A DNA stretch of 64,000 nucleotides, taken from assembly GCA_032988165.1 (NCBI GenBank), contig JANTQF010000040.1:62001-126000 (forward strand), in the 5' to 3' direction. Made by a program: the position numbers and the translations under genes. The notes under the pieces are model-generated. The model ran no database searches, was not told the origin of the DNA, and saw only the letters and a list, made by a program, of their open reading frames with translations. Positions 48,128 through 60,770 of this stretch are shown here, one piece after another (the stretch's first letter is position 1; each line of letters begins with the position of its first letter). This DNA is from Emmonsiellopsis sp. PD_33 (taxonomy: Eukaryota; Ascomycota; Eurotiomycetes; Onygenales; Ajellomycetaceae).

Positions 48128-51100
48128 TCATGCCACTCGCCGCTTTTTGTCACTTCGTTCGCCCTTCTCATTTTTCTGGAAGAAGGTTCTGAATCGCCGG
48201 GTTCCTGTCTTGGATGCGGACTGACCCTCCGTCGGATACTCAGTTTCCAATTCTGGATAGCGAAATTTAGGGTCGAGCTTCCTATATTGCCTGTTCCTGG
48301 AGGAAATAACGTCGTGGAGACTCTTGGTGAGGGTGGCGCTAAGGAAGAACTTCTCAACTGCATCCTTACATCCCATAGATGTGACGCAGCCGAAAGTTTC
48401 GGGTCCGTGGCCGCGGGAGTGGACTGTCCATACCGTGGGTGAGGTCTTGTTGCTTCGAAGGACCTGCACCGCAGGAGCCGTGCTTTGGTCTGACTGTAGT
48501 ACTCCCAAGTCAAACAAGAGAAATAGGATCGGTTTGTCAAAGTCGTTGAAAACAAAATATGGCCCTTCTCTGAGGGACTTCCCGTATGTTTTGGAACTGG
48601 CCGACTTGGGACCCTTCGGAGCAACAGTAGTGAATGATTCCTGGAATATGGATTCTGGGGTTGTTGCAACAGTCTTATTTTTATCCTGGACCAAAATGAC
48701 TCCACATTTTGACTTGTCAAAAGGTTCATCATCTTCACCACAATAGTAAGGGATCAATTGATCGTAGGTTGGTTGATGTGGAGCCAGCTGCATTGCAGCA
48801 CCGCGACGAAGAAGCTCACGGCATAGGGAAGGAACAACCGAGAGATATAGTGCTTCTTCTGTAGGAATAAAATGCGAAAAATTCAACTTCCCGCGAAGAA
48901 CGTGAGGATCAATCTCGTCGATCAGCTTGTGGTGCTCCTTTGAGTACATATTGCGTAGAAAGTCATGCACTGTAAAGTTGATCTTTATGTCTGGGACACT
49001 CATAAGTGTCTTGCTGCGGATTGCATCGGTGACGAGGACTAGGATCCACCGGGTAAAGAGTTCGCCTTTTGTGCCTTTTTCAACTAGGCCCTTTTCCAGC
49101 AGTTCCGTACAGAGAGTGGACACACTCCGTTTCCAATTTGGATCCTTGCAAAGATGCTTCATGGCGGCAACGGCAAGAATTGGCTCTGACGGTGTGATTG
49201 TATCCATTGCCCCAGAAACCGGGTCCATGGAGATCACAACCCTCATGTAGGAATCAACCGCACTTCTATTGAGCGCAGCTGCACGGGGGTTTTGGAGGAT
49301 CACATCTAAAGACAAGCGGAATGACAGAGCTGCAAAGACATGGTCTGCATTGCTACTGTCGTATTCGCCCACACCGCCAACTAGCTTTCTCATTGCCAAA
49401 GGTTCAACAAGCTCAGCTGAGGTTTTCTGGTATGCCATCCAAAGGGGCCGCCCATACATCGCCATGTGCCCAATCTCGGTAAAAGATGAAAACGGCTTCA
49501 TCATTTCCTCCGTTCGCGAAGCAAAGAACTGCATTCTTCGACGAAGTCCGATGTCGATTGGAAATGCAAGGAAAGGGGGAATGCGCAGTAACTTCTCCCC
49601 CTCCGAGGACCATCTCATAGATCGATCTACTGCATAGTTTCCGGAGGGCTCAGCAACATCTGCGGGAAAGAGATATTGTATTTTTGATTCCGTTGACAAG
49701 AAAAAGAACCAGATGGGGTAGCTCCGTAGAAAACTGATAATCCGATTGACAGCTACATAGAGTCCCGGGGACAGTCCAAATTCGCCGTCTAGTTCAAGAA
49801 GTGTCGCGGCTTCATCGAACACGACGACTACGCGAGGGAGACTAGAGTCTCCGTGTCGAAATTTGCTTAGGTTTTCGGTCAAGGACTTGGCGAGAGTCTG
49901 GAGGTCCTTGACAGGTTTGGTATCCGAATTGGCTAGGTTCTTTCGAACCTCAGATGCATCCTCACTGTTGAATAGAGATCTCCACTCCTTGGAGTCAACA
50001 AGTTCGTCACGGATCTGTAGTGCTCGGTCAACTACATCTTGGCAGAACTTGATGCGCGACCCTGATCGTTTCCCTACAGCAGCACCCTCGTTGTTGTCGG
50101 GCGTATGCGGTGCCATCATCCTATGCCGCTTAACCGCTAACTCCTCAAGAGATCCAATGTTTGCGGAAGGCTCAGATTCAACCCAGCCATCGACTACAAT
50201 TGTTATGAGATCAGTCCCATTCGAAATGCGTTCTGGGCGCAATGTAGGAGGGGAGAAAGGATGCCTTACAGTGCTCAAAGCAAGCATAGATGAGTCCCAT
50301 TGCGGTGCTGTGATTCCAGATAACCTTTAATTTTCTTTCAAGAAACTCTTTACTTCTGTTTGAAGCTGCAGAAGAAGGGGGAGCGGTCTGTTGGCTATCT
50401 GCAGGCAAAGAGGAAGTCACTTGGAGCTGTTTGACCTTTGACGATGGCGAGGACATTACACTAGACCGTTGGTTGTCTGTAGGTTGCTGTCGAACGAATG
50501 ATACTATTTCGCTATCCGGCAACGGGTATCCTGTTGACTTCTCATCGCGCAGCACGAAGTTGATCATTGGCGTCTCTCGTCCAAAAGCATCCGCCAGTCT
50601 TGACTTCCCCATCCCGCTCGACTGGATGAATGGTATCGACTTTGAATAATAAGATTTAATATTGTCCGAAGATTCGTATGACGTTACAGTGTGTCTGAGT
50701 GCGTCGAGCGCGTCTGGAAAATAGGGCCCTCTAAAATCCTCCTCCAACGATGCAATTGCTTGTTCTGCCTGCGACTCAGAAGAGAATTCCTTAACATGGC
50801 CTTTCAGGCTAGATGACTGTTCAAGCATGGCCTCGAAAGCAGCAAAAATCTCATCCGGGGAGCTTTTCTGAGCCAATGTGTTGAATAAATAGGAGCATCG
50901 GCTCTTTAGCTCCTCTGGGATCGGTTTGTCATCTCGAACATATTCGCGTATCCGGCGATGGACGGCATCGGTGAGAGTTTGGTGATGGTCACGCATATCA
51001 ATATGCATTAGCAAAGCGAAAAAGTGCTCTGCATTCACCTTAGCAGGGGCATACATAGAACAGGCTATCCAAGTACTACTACTACATACTGATTTGGTCT

Positions 51101-51174
51101 GGAGTTGCCCGGCCTTCAAAGATGTTATTCGCTCGCCCGTCAGGGAAGAAGATATCGAATACCTTAGTAGCCAT
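48128..51174 (-). CDS. Crinkler-related P-loop NTPase with probable C-terminal nuclease domain, 979 aa
   Basis: Exons on the minus strand are 51174-51090, 51028-50354 and 50307-48128; introns are 61 and 46 bp, both phase 1, and the model closes in frame. Residues 1-150 are a helical header without signal peptide. Walker A is QSSGMGKS at 164-171, followed by LRDEKSTGYPLPD, a pattern I associate with fungal Crinkler-like NTPases. Walker B is VVVVFDEA at 413-420. Near the C-terminus D769 in QPTYD and Q794-D-K796 in ILVQDKNK fit the D...(Q/E)xK pattern of restriction-endonuclease-fold enzymes. The protein ends in DKKRRVA, a possible nuclear signal. The family is known from eukaryotic effector and genome-conflict proteins with a transposon link; target and substrate here are unknown. 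The nuclease call is inference. The third-exon splice is the least certain part of the model. Confidence 0.8.
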
Positions 51175-52583
51175 AATTGCAGTATCTCTTTGCTGTAAGG
51201 AAACCCTGATAGGAAGGGGGTCGCAACGACTGTCTGAGGTTTGAAATGGCAGAGCACTACTCAAATACCAGACTGGGAGTGCGTAGTAGTACTCTTTCAC
51301 CGGGTGGGCTGCATGGCGATGTGGATGAAGAAGACAGAAGTAGAGACTCAGAGAGAGGTTCTGTAGAAATGAAGGGAACAAAGAAAGCTGGAGAGTTGTG
51401 GAAGCTGCTGGACGCGTTGGAAAGTCACAGGTCATCAGTGAATATAGTAGTAGTAGTTAACTAGTTAGCACAAAGAACCGGTGACCTCATACCACGTGGG
51501 GCGCTAACTAACCAGTTCTTCCAGATCGGGTTGGCAAACGGAACCTTATTCTAACCTACCTGTTAACTTCCCGCGTCCGCAGCCATGGATACATTTGCGC
51601 ACTTGAAATCAGCGTCCCGTGGATGAACCTACCTTGTCCCCGTCACAGAGGCGGATGCTGGCGGCGGCTAGTAAACCTCCTGCAGCCGACCGGCTTTTCA
51701 ACTGATGCCACTCTCAATAGTGCTACTGCTAGTTACGGCTTCCAGTGAGGGTTGCAGAATAGTGGGGGGATTTGGCCGAGCCAATACAGTAAATGCGATC
51801 TGAAGAATTTACATTGGACTGCTGCTGTGTCTCCATATGGATCAACGACTGCAGTGACCTTGGAGTGGGTGGGCGCTTTCCTGGCTTAGGGCATGCAATG
51901 TTGTCTCTGTATACCTACTAACTATTGCTTCTAGTCTCTATCTCCTGCGAAGTATCGATGTCACGGATTCCACGGTAGAAGTTGCGGGAGGCGGAGGTTC
52001 TGGAAGTAGACCCCGAGGCTGTTGAAGGGTCAACGGGGCATCCCGAAATGTTGACGATGGCAGGATAGTGTCGGCAGCGTATTCAAATCCTATGACGGAG
52101 GATTCAACGGAAGCGGCGAGCGAGTTTGGCGTGTTGTGGGTTCTCGCCCGATTCCTGCGCATCGCGGTAAATTGGTTGATTGGGTGCTCCCCTGGTTAGA
52201 ACACTATGCAAATTCGGGTGGGGAAAAGTCTGTAACTATGGGAAGGTACCCTATCGGAATAGACCGGAAAGCTGGGCGACCTCAGGAGCAAAAACGCAAA
52301 AAAACATACGACAGCCGGGATTCGCTGGTGGTCACCCACCCAACTACTAGCCGGCCGGCGAGTGGCTTAAGTACGGCTGAGCGGACGGGAAGCCCTGTTT
52401 TCCACTCCCTATGGTCGTATGTGAAGGGGATACAAAGATATTGCAATTAAGAATTTGATTACATATATGAGATACAACCTCATCTTCGACTGTACGTGCG
52501 GTCTCTCTGGCCTTTTGTGGCGCGAGAACCAAACCCTACTACCGATCCATTTCATCAACACCAGGTTTCACATACCCTATCCA
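51175..52583. other. Intergenic region upstream of the NTPase gene
   Basis: 1.4 kb between the MFS stop and the NTPase start; both genes point left. A trinucleotide run (GTAGTAGTAGT) lies near 51440-51460. An open minus-strand frame at 51938-52162 is Pro/Ser-rich with no domain and is probably chance. No tRNA or repeat recognised. Confidence 0.6.
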
Positions 52584-54436
52584 TCATGCAACAGTGGCTG
52601 CCGCTTCTTTGGTCTCCTTGAGACCCTGGGACGAATCATCCGAGCTGCTGTTCCCATCGGCGAGTTGGTCATCCCCAAAGAGGTCGTTCATATTCTCAAG
52701 GGATCTTCCCCGAGTCTCACGGATGAAGAAGTATACTGGTGAATCCTTATATTAGTTTCATCGGGGTAACAAAAGAATAGGACACCAAAGAGATGGAGTT
52801 ATACCATATGGGAACCCAATGACATTAAAAACAGCGAACCAGATCCATGTTTTCCATCCGATATTGGAAACGGCAATAGGGCCCGCGAACACGGTCAAAA
52901 ACGCCATCAGCCACTGGGATGACATACTAAGGCCCACGCCAGTGTGGCGGTGTCGCAGGGGCATAGTCTCGCTAACATAAATATACTACAATGCACTAGA
53001 GTGAGTGGCGGCCACCTCTGTTGGGTATTTTCAAGTTCCTTGTCTTCAACATACCGGTAACGGCGCCCAGGTTGGGCTAAAAACCAAAATCCAGCCAAAC
53101 AGCATGGCTGCAGCTGCCGAGGACGTCGCCTTTTTGCCAGCAGCGAGGAGACCGGTGAAGGCGATAATGAAAAAGGATTGAGCGGCAGATCCCCAAAGCA
53201 GCCACTTGCGACGACCAGACTTCTCACAAAACATCGAGCCCACAAACACGCCGACCGCAAGCAGGGTCGTCGCCGCACCAGAGAGGCATGAGGAAGTTTT
53301 GGCGGGGAGACCAATATACACGTGGAATATGGTGGTCATATAGTAAAAAATCATGTTGATGCCCATCAGGTAGGCCACGCCCACCAGGACAACGCCATCA
53401 CGAATGCGTCTTACGGCTTGTGTGGGGGATTTGTCGATGATGATATTGGATAACTGGAGGCGTTCTCCTTTTTCCTCACGCAGTTCCTTGAGAATTTCGC
53501 TCTGCACCTCAAGGGCAGCTTCCTCATCGGGGTAGAGCTGTTTAAGCACAGCTAATCCCTCGTCATCCCGGTTTCTCAGATAATACCATCGAGGGGAGTC
53601 TACGAAAACGGGGGGTCAGTGGGCAAGCTCCGGATTTCGCGGTGCTGGGAGACTTACCGGTATTTGGCCATGTCAGGGCAATGGTCAATACGGACCAGAT
53701 AATCTGCATTGCCACAGGAATACGCCAGACGATTTGACCACTGCCATGACTGAAGCCAAAGTCGCTGAAAGGGTGAATATCAGCAACTCGGTCCATCAAA
53801 CAAGGGTCACTTGCGAAAATACTTACACCCAATACGCCAGGGCAGTACCTAAACATGCGCTGAACATAAGGAGGCCTACCAAGGGGCCTCTCATGCTAGT
53901 GGTAGGGGTTATTTCCGCAATATATGCCGGTCCCGACGCGACGACTAGGCCATTTCCAATCCCCTTTTTTGAAAACGTGAGAAACTTAGATTGCATGGTT
54001 GGTATGTGGGTTGGTCTTATGGGACTTACAATGATGACACGGCCTGCGATTAATTGCCCCGAAGAAAAACTTGCAGCCGAAATGATCGTTCCAACAATCT
54101 GGACCAAGGCACCGGTAATGATCCATACTCTCCGGCCAACTCTATCACTCCAAGGGGATGCAACGATACAGCACCCCAGCCACGAAGCTAGCAGAAATGC
54201 TGCCACTATCATTGATATCGTTGTGGTTGTGGGTTTCTACATTCCCGTAAAGGGTTTTGTGACAATTAGCTCTATGACCAGGGACCTGAAGAGATTCTGG
54301 AGCGACCTACCTGCATTGCTTCCTGGAACGGCACGGTCTCAAGAACGCCCCCCAGTACACCCGCGTCCCATCCGTATGACATGAACCCCATACGTGTACC
54401 CCACAGTGCCAACGTTGGGTGTATTTTGCGGCCCAT
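52584..54436 (-). CDS. Sugar-porter family MFS transporter, 484 aa, seven exons
   Basis: Plasma-membrane permease, probably proton-coupled, for a sugar or related polyol/acid. Exons are 54436-54311, 54236-54030, 53963-53827, 53764-53658, 53599-53055, 52985-52805 and 52735-52584; introns are 58-74 bp with matching phases. Signatures appear in order. First is YGWDAGVLGG in helix 1, then SDRVGRR between helices 2 and 3. GRVIIGIGNG follows at helix 4, reconstituted across an intron, then GPAYIAEI, CEKSGRRKW between helices 8 and 9, YVSETMPLR, and RETRGRSLE after helix 12. ATG 54436 is the first Met after an in-frame TAA. Length fits the family. The 3' splice site of intron 2 is an unusual AAAAAAG. 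Substrate cannot be told. It is divergent from the P450 gene. Confidence 0.9.
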
Positions 54437-55864
54437 GATCTTTGTTGCTGTGCGCCTGCACTTCTCTGAGGGATAAAGAAATGGGATTTAACGCTTTGGA
54501 ATGGAAGCACGAGAAAAATAAGACGCAAAAACTGGGGTTCTCCAAAGATATGTAATTGCGACAAATGGAGGGCAAGAGTCAGGGGAAATAGCGGTCAGAC
54601 CATTCCTACCACCTCTTCCCGTTTGACCCTTTCAAGTTTCCGCCCTCATCCCGCCAGAAAAAGGAAAGGTCGCTTATCAGAGTTCGGCTGGCCTCTTTAA
54701 CCCCAGGATGTGGCTGAATGATAGGCGTGCGAGGTTGGAATATGTTCAGGAACTGTATCCCTGTCACTTGCCTGCAGACGCATTGATGCATCCCTTTTTC
54801 GACATGGTGCTATGAGAAAGTGGTCCACCCCTGAGGTAGAAAAATGGCATCTGCGTTGCCTGGGTCGAATGACTTGGTATACACCTCCTACTTGTTTGTC
54901 ACCACTAGCAAGAAAACAACGAGAGGGGACGTTGATGTGAATGATTCATAATTGCCCGTTAGAATGCTTGGGTTCGCCTTCGCTCCGGATTCAAAGTCTT
55001 CTCGGAACCCGGTGGTCAATGAAGAGGGCGTTGTTATGATGTATCACATACCAGTCCGGCTCGTATTTCACCCCGGACCCCACACCACCTCGCCACGAGG
55101 CACGAGCCGAAGGCTGGGCATTTTTATTTCTTTTTGAAGTGCCTGAGCAATAGGATATCGAGCCGCTCCGTATTTCCAGGATTAGAACTCCCACCTTCAA
55201 ATTCGAGGTCGTGCATCGGCTGCTGTCAACTGCGCATTCCGCGCTAGTTCCTGTATGACGTGCAGCCAAACGAACGGAAATCCAATTGGAATTTTCCCCG
55301 ACTAGCAGAGCGAGCGCTCAGGCTGAACTTGGAAAGGAATTTCGAAGAATGCACAACAATTGGCCAACTAACTACGTAGTTTTGTTATCATGTAATAATT
55401 TCACAAGAAACTTGAAACCTTATTGAACTTAACCTTGAACTAACTACTAGCTAGCGCCATCTGTCACTTCAAGGAAATAAACAAGTCAGGTTCCCTTTGG
55501 CTTCATGCAATCTCAGGGTTCAGGGTTGAACTACCCAACCAACAGAAATCCAAATCCACCAACCTCCAGGCGGCATGAGCGCCAATTGTCCATGCATCTG
55601 TAACAAACTATCAGGGATCCTGCGATGTTCCTTCGCCGTTGTTCCAAGCCCCATTCGGTCTAACAAGGCGGAGAACATGGAGCAGAAGAGGGGAATGCAG
55701 TGGGTCGTGGTCCCCATCGCGGCTGGTGAAGAACCCGAGAGAATCTTGTGTCGTAATTAATGTCCCTCCTTCCCTCGGGCGGCCGAGTATCACCAGAGTT
55801 CCTCTGTTTTTCTTCTCGCATCGCCACTATTTTCTCCCACAACGCCGTCGAGAGATAGGCCACA
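54437..55864. promoter_or_regulatory. Shared divergent promoter region (MFS / P450)
   Basis: 1.43 kb separates the start of the MFS gene (-) from the P450 (+). A bidirectional regulatory region is likely because both genes start here. Open frames inside are short and overlapping without domains. I could not define operator sites for the nearby Zn2Cys6 protein by eye. Confidence 0.55.
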
Positions 55865-57740
55865 ATGCTGCTCTCAAGCATTGCAACACTGTCCGCCTCT
55901 TCTGTCTTCATTGGAACTGGAGTCCTATTTGTTACATTTTTCATTGTTCGCAGCTTCTACAGGATTTATTGGCATCCTTTGGCAAAGTATCCGGGGCCAG
56001 CGTACGCCGCTTGTTCCTCCATTCCCAGTGCGATTATTTCTGTTTTGAGAAAGGAACCGCAATGGATTCAGCATCTGGTTAAACAATATGGGAGTATGTG
56101 ACCCTGAATCCGAACCAGTACCCGGTGGTTGAACCGCTCTGTTGATTTTGCAACGTGTTTTTATCGCAGATGATACCCCCATTCGAATTCTACCAAACCT
56201 ACTGGTTTTCCCGCAGCCGTCCGCACTGAAGGAAATATACTGGGACCCAAAATGCAATACCAAAACAGGGCTCTACGGGACAGGTATCCTAGGACCTCCC
56301 CACTTATTCACCACCCTCGACGGGGATGAACACCGAGATCTGAGGAAGGCACTTGCGGGATCCCCAGTATGTCCCCAGATTATTAGTGAGGAGTCCTTCC
56401 TAGGATCTTGCACTGACCTATATCGGGCACAAGTGGTCTATAGGCTCGTTGAAGAATCATTGGGAAACCAGATTCGATGATCAGGTCCAACTCCTCGTGC
56501 GAAAGCTAATCGAAAAAGCTCAAACGGGAGAATCGTTCGTGCTCTCCGATAAAGTTGCGTAAGTTTTTCGTTGAGGCGTGGCAATGCTTTCCTGCGCGAG
56601 CTAAACAATTCATCCAGGGAATTTGCCGCGGATATTATGACGATGGTTTCCTTCACATCCCCTTTTGGGTTTGTTGAGAACGGTCGTGACGAGCGCTTAA
56701 TTTTGCAAAACTGGCGAGAAGGGCTTGATATGTTTGGATTCGTCGGAAGATTTAAGTTCTTCCAAACACATATCATCAAGATCCCAGGGCTTGCTGCTAG
56801 AATACTGCCCAAGCTTACTGACCCAGCTGGGATGGGGTGGTTAATGGGTGAAGCAGACAGGCAGGTTTCCACTCGAGAGGAACAAATCAAACAGGGGATA
56901 GCGATTGAGAAGCCGGACTTTATGCAGCAGTACGTTCAATCCTCTATTTTCCACTTTATTCCTTACCTCTACATTATGGTAAACTAATAGAGTGACTAGC
57001 TGCCTTGATGCCCGGATGCATGGCAAGCCCCTGAGCGCGATCCAGAAGCGAGCTCATGTTACGCTCCTTATCCAGGCCGGCGCTGACACTACCGGAACTG
57101 CCCTGGGCTCCATTCTACGCTTTCTGATAACAGGTCCTGAGCAGTTGAAAAAAGCACAAAAGGAGATCAAAAATGCCGACGACGCAGGCTTGCTATCCAC
57201 ACCAGTGAAGTACGAAGAAGTCCGCCAACATCTTCCATACTTTGTGGCATGTATCAAGGAAGGCCTGCGATTGAATCCGCCAGCTACCAATCTTTTCGGA
57301 CGTGTTATTGGCAAAGAAGGCAAAACAGTCGACCGTTTCTTTCTCCCACCTGGAACGGAAGTCACTAGTCACGCTTATGTTGTGCAACGAGACCCAGAGC
57401 TTTACGCACCGGACCCGGACGTTTTCAGGCCCGAACGATGGCTCGTGAGCGAGGAAAAGGCAAACGAACTTGATGCCGTGAGTTTTACGTTTGGCATAGG
57501 GCCGCGCGTGTGTCTTGGGAAGGATATCGCTATCATGGAGATCTATAAACTTTTACCTGAGGTATGCCTAGCATTTCGATTCGCGCACCATTTGATGGCT
57601 TCCATGCACTAATTTATTACTACTGTCTGTAGCTTATTCGACGCTTCGAATTCCAGCTTGTCAAGTCTGGGGAGTACGTCGTAGCCGGAGGTGTTGCCTA
57701 CAACAAGAACTTTATCGTGAAGGCGAAAAGGAGGGATTAG
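55865..57740 (+). CDS. Cytochrome P450 monooxygenase, 510 aa, six exons
   Basis: ER-anchored haem-thiolate oxygenase. Exons are 55865-56093, 56170-56366, 56434-56558, 56618-56929, 57000-57561 and 57633-57740; all join in frame. Residues about 8-30 form the N-terminal membrane anchor, followed by the Pro-rich hinge YPGPAYA. The oxygen-binding I-helix is AGADTT (314-319), the ExxR pair is E375/R378, the PERW motif is at 432-435, and the haem loop FGIGPRVCLG has C459 as thiolate ligand. All key residues are present, so the enzyme should be active. Sequence style resembles fungal P450s of the pisatin-demethylase/benzoate-hydroxylase sort, but the CYP family cannot be named from here. CACAATG gives a good start context. 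The acceptor of intron 4 could shift by 9 bp (AATAG vs ACTAG). Confidence 0.93.
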
Positions 57741-59299
57741 TGGGTGGTTACGTTATTCCAACATCTCCATCCTGCGTAACACGCACGGCAACGCAGATTT
57801 TGGAATATTCCGATGGAAATATTGCCTCTTCTGGCTCTTTCTTGGGTTGCTAAATGAAATGTCGTGCTTCATTACTTTTGTTATCCTGGATCAACAGGAA
57901 AACCTACCATGTAGTAACATATTTTGCCTTTTACTTCCAAGCCTTCGCTCTGAGAGAATCATCAGCGCAGCGCATATGAATAAAGTAATAAACCGAGGCT
58001 TCAGTTCTGCGCTGTGGAAACTCGAGAAAGGGCTAAATCTCTCCCTAGATATGATCAACAACGATATGGGGCCTGGAATCCTCCTCCCCCACTAGACATG
58101 GAGACAAAGTGGAGATTCCCACTCTTCGAGAAAATATTTCGTTACGGAGAGGAAATGCTCTTGTCGAATCATTCCCGATCAATACGCTCAGCAAAGACTT
58201 CCGACGATCTGATGGTGCGTTGAATGGCCTGGTGCTAAATCCCGAGCCGTGGTGGCCCTTGAGGAGAGGACCGGGTGGTGCATGACGCCAGTTTTCCAGG
58301 TCATGGTAGTAAACTCCTTATTGGACAACAGATACGAAGGGGTGTCTCATACCTGTTCTTTCCCCTGGTGGCGCTATTGCGCAAACCTTCCCCCATGGAG
58401 CTCAGACCACAGACACGAAAGAAAGAAACCAGCCGTCTTCGTTTCGTCGGCACGGCTCAACGGGCTCGAGCATTTCGAATCCGGCACGAGGGGTGCTTTG
58501 ACGAACCTTCAAACATCGGAGCTACCTGCAGGGATCTGAAGCTGAGAAACGGACCGCTTCGAGCGTCACCTGTGATGAACCTCGTATGCTGGGCCTTGCT
58601 GGGCCGTTTAAACGGGCTCAACCTGGTTTCGACTTGTCTTCGTGAGCGGGATTCTTCTTAGGGAACTTATTCTTATTGAACAGAGTTCAAGTCCTTTCTT
58701 CTCTTGGAATAGAATTTTTCAAAAATGATCTCGTCCTATCATTGCCATGGGTCCATTCGTACAACTCCAGATATTCCAAGTGTTTGAACCTCACCCCTGT
58801 CTCGACACCTTCGCGGGATGAAGAATCTTACAGGGTAGAAAAGGACATGCACAGGCTCATCTGGGCGAGAACCTGAAAAATGGCATATCAATGCCTTGCT
58901 TCCTATGTCGCCACGGTCAGCCTCACCGCAGAATGACAGGTTGTATTTCACAAAATACACTGTGGGTGGAATCCCTGTCCGGGGGACTTCGCTCAGCTGA
59001 ATATTCTCAGTCTCAGCTATCCGATTGGCTGTACTTGAATGTTTTGTTGCGGAGAACGGCCTCCATATGATTGGATCTGGCAGGAGTTTGGTCGCAGAAG
59101 CGGGCCGAGCTTAGCGGCATGTTGTATCCCGGCTTCGGGATCTCCTGGAGCCAATGAGGTCCGCCGCTCACTCCCGGCCCACCTCGAGGCTCTAGCGCGA
59201 CAGGGGTATTTTGTTGGCTGTACACCTCCAGCCTCCCAATTGGGTGTAGTGCACTTATGTGATTGCACAGTAGATAGATTCCTTACTAGCATAGTAATA
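57741..59299. other. Right flank of the gene island
   Basis: About 1.5 kb of normal-composition DNA with CpG up to about 59199. Several overlapping open frames of 60-128 codons (57847-58661, 59013-59313) show no domain and lie on both strands. I see no supportable gene; a decayed gene is possible. Confidence 0.5.
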
Positions 59300-60671
59300 T
59301 GAGAGATCTTCAACCTTCCTACAGGTTATAGCCCAGAGAGTACATTTTTATTAAAAACTGCTACAATTAAGACTAAAAGGTTCACTTAACTCAGATATCT
59401 CATTAAATCTATAGTGTGATATTCAATTATCTAGAATTTGCATATCTTTTGTATTTTTCACACTCATTTTATAATTTCTTATGATATGAAAATTTTTTTT
59501 GAACTGTATAAATAATTTTTCAGACATCTTATAAATATATTATTAATAGATTTTTCAGATTATAATCATCTTAGTAATATATAGAATGCCTGATAATATA
59601 TCTGATATCCTCTAACTAGTAGAAATCTCTAATACTTATTACATTATTTTAGCTTACTTACTAGCAGGCTATAAGGCTATTAAGCCTAACATACTAACTG
59701 TGAAGTCTGTATATCTAAATGTGCAGGCCTCAGAACTGGCCTACCTTAGTCCTATAAAAACTATAGATAGTAATATAAGTTATATATAGCTATTAAATTA
59801 GTCATGTAGTGTACCTATAGATTTAAATATCTCTATTACTATAATATAGAGTACTCTTATGAAAATAATAGCTTATTTTTTTATCTTTATTAAAATTATA
59901 TAGATAATCTTCCTGCAGCCTACTATCCTATACAATATTATTAGAAAGAAATTATATGAATATCAAAAGAAAGTTTAATAGATAATTGAAACTAAAGATA
60001 TCATTACTTTTAATAATATAAATTATAAGTTTTAGTATACTAAGATTCTTATGAATACTGAAGTTATTAGTACAACTAATATTCTATTAAAAAATTAATA
60101 TAAAAATACCTTTAAGTGAACTTGTAAATAGGCTAAATGATCTATATAATTAAAGATATTATATTATTAGATTCTTATAAGTTTATAAGATAATATTTGA
60201 GCTGTACTTGACACTCTGGAATCAGATAATACTGTAGCTTTATAAGAGAAAATTAATATAAAGTATATTATCTCTCTTATAGAAAAGTATATACTTATTG
60301 TCAAGAAATTAATAACTCTTCAAGTTAAAAACACTAATTATATACTCTATTAGTAATATTTTTATTATCTTATTACTTATTATAAAGAGCTCTCAGTCAG
60401 ATTGAAAGATATTTATCATGATATATTTCTATTAAGATTTAAAGACTTTCAGAAGTAGTTTATAAAGACTTAGCTTGATAAGTTCTTCTTTATAGGCTAG
60501 AGATAGATTGTAAATATTGATGTTAATAATCTCATAAAATAGTTAATAAATTATTATAATAAGAAATTAATTAATCTTCTCTCAAAGAATTCTGTGGTAA
60601 ATTCTATAAACACTACACTAAATTTAAATTTAAATTCAAATTTGAACTTGAACATTGCTGACTTAAATTAT

Positions 60672-60770
60672 ATAAAGGGGAAATACTATAGTCATTATAA
60701 AATCCCTAGTTATAAGAATGAGTAGTGCTGACAGTTACATCCTAAACAATAGCTAAAATAGCTGAATAAT
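60672..60770 (+). pseudogene. Copia nucleocapsid knuckle remnant
   Basis: The frame GKYYSHYKIPSYKNE-stop-C-stop-QLHPK has the spacing of a Copia CCHC knuckle followed by LHP. Two ligand Cys/His positions now read Tyr (TGY/CAY to TAY), the change RIP predicts. Gag lies upstream from about 59600. Confidence 0.65.

Noticed and set aside
48324..50330. Several plus-strand ORFs of 107-155 codons
   Set aside because: Shadows of the NTPase coding exons, with no domain signal.
53734..54384. 216-codon plus-strand ORF
   Set aside because: Antisense to MFS exons 1-4; the transporter signatures on the other strand are decisive.
52584..57740. Full secondary-metabolite cluster
   Set aside because: No backbone synthase gene in the island; only transporter, P450 and regulator are present.
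45451..59299. Starship-type cargo island
   Set aside because: No tyrosine-recombinase captain or terminal repeat was seen in the window; the idea remains untested outside it.
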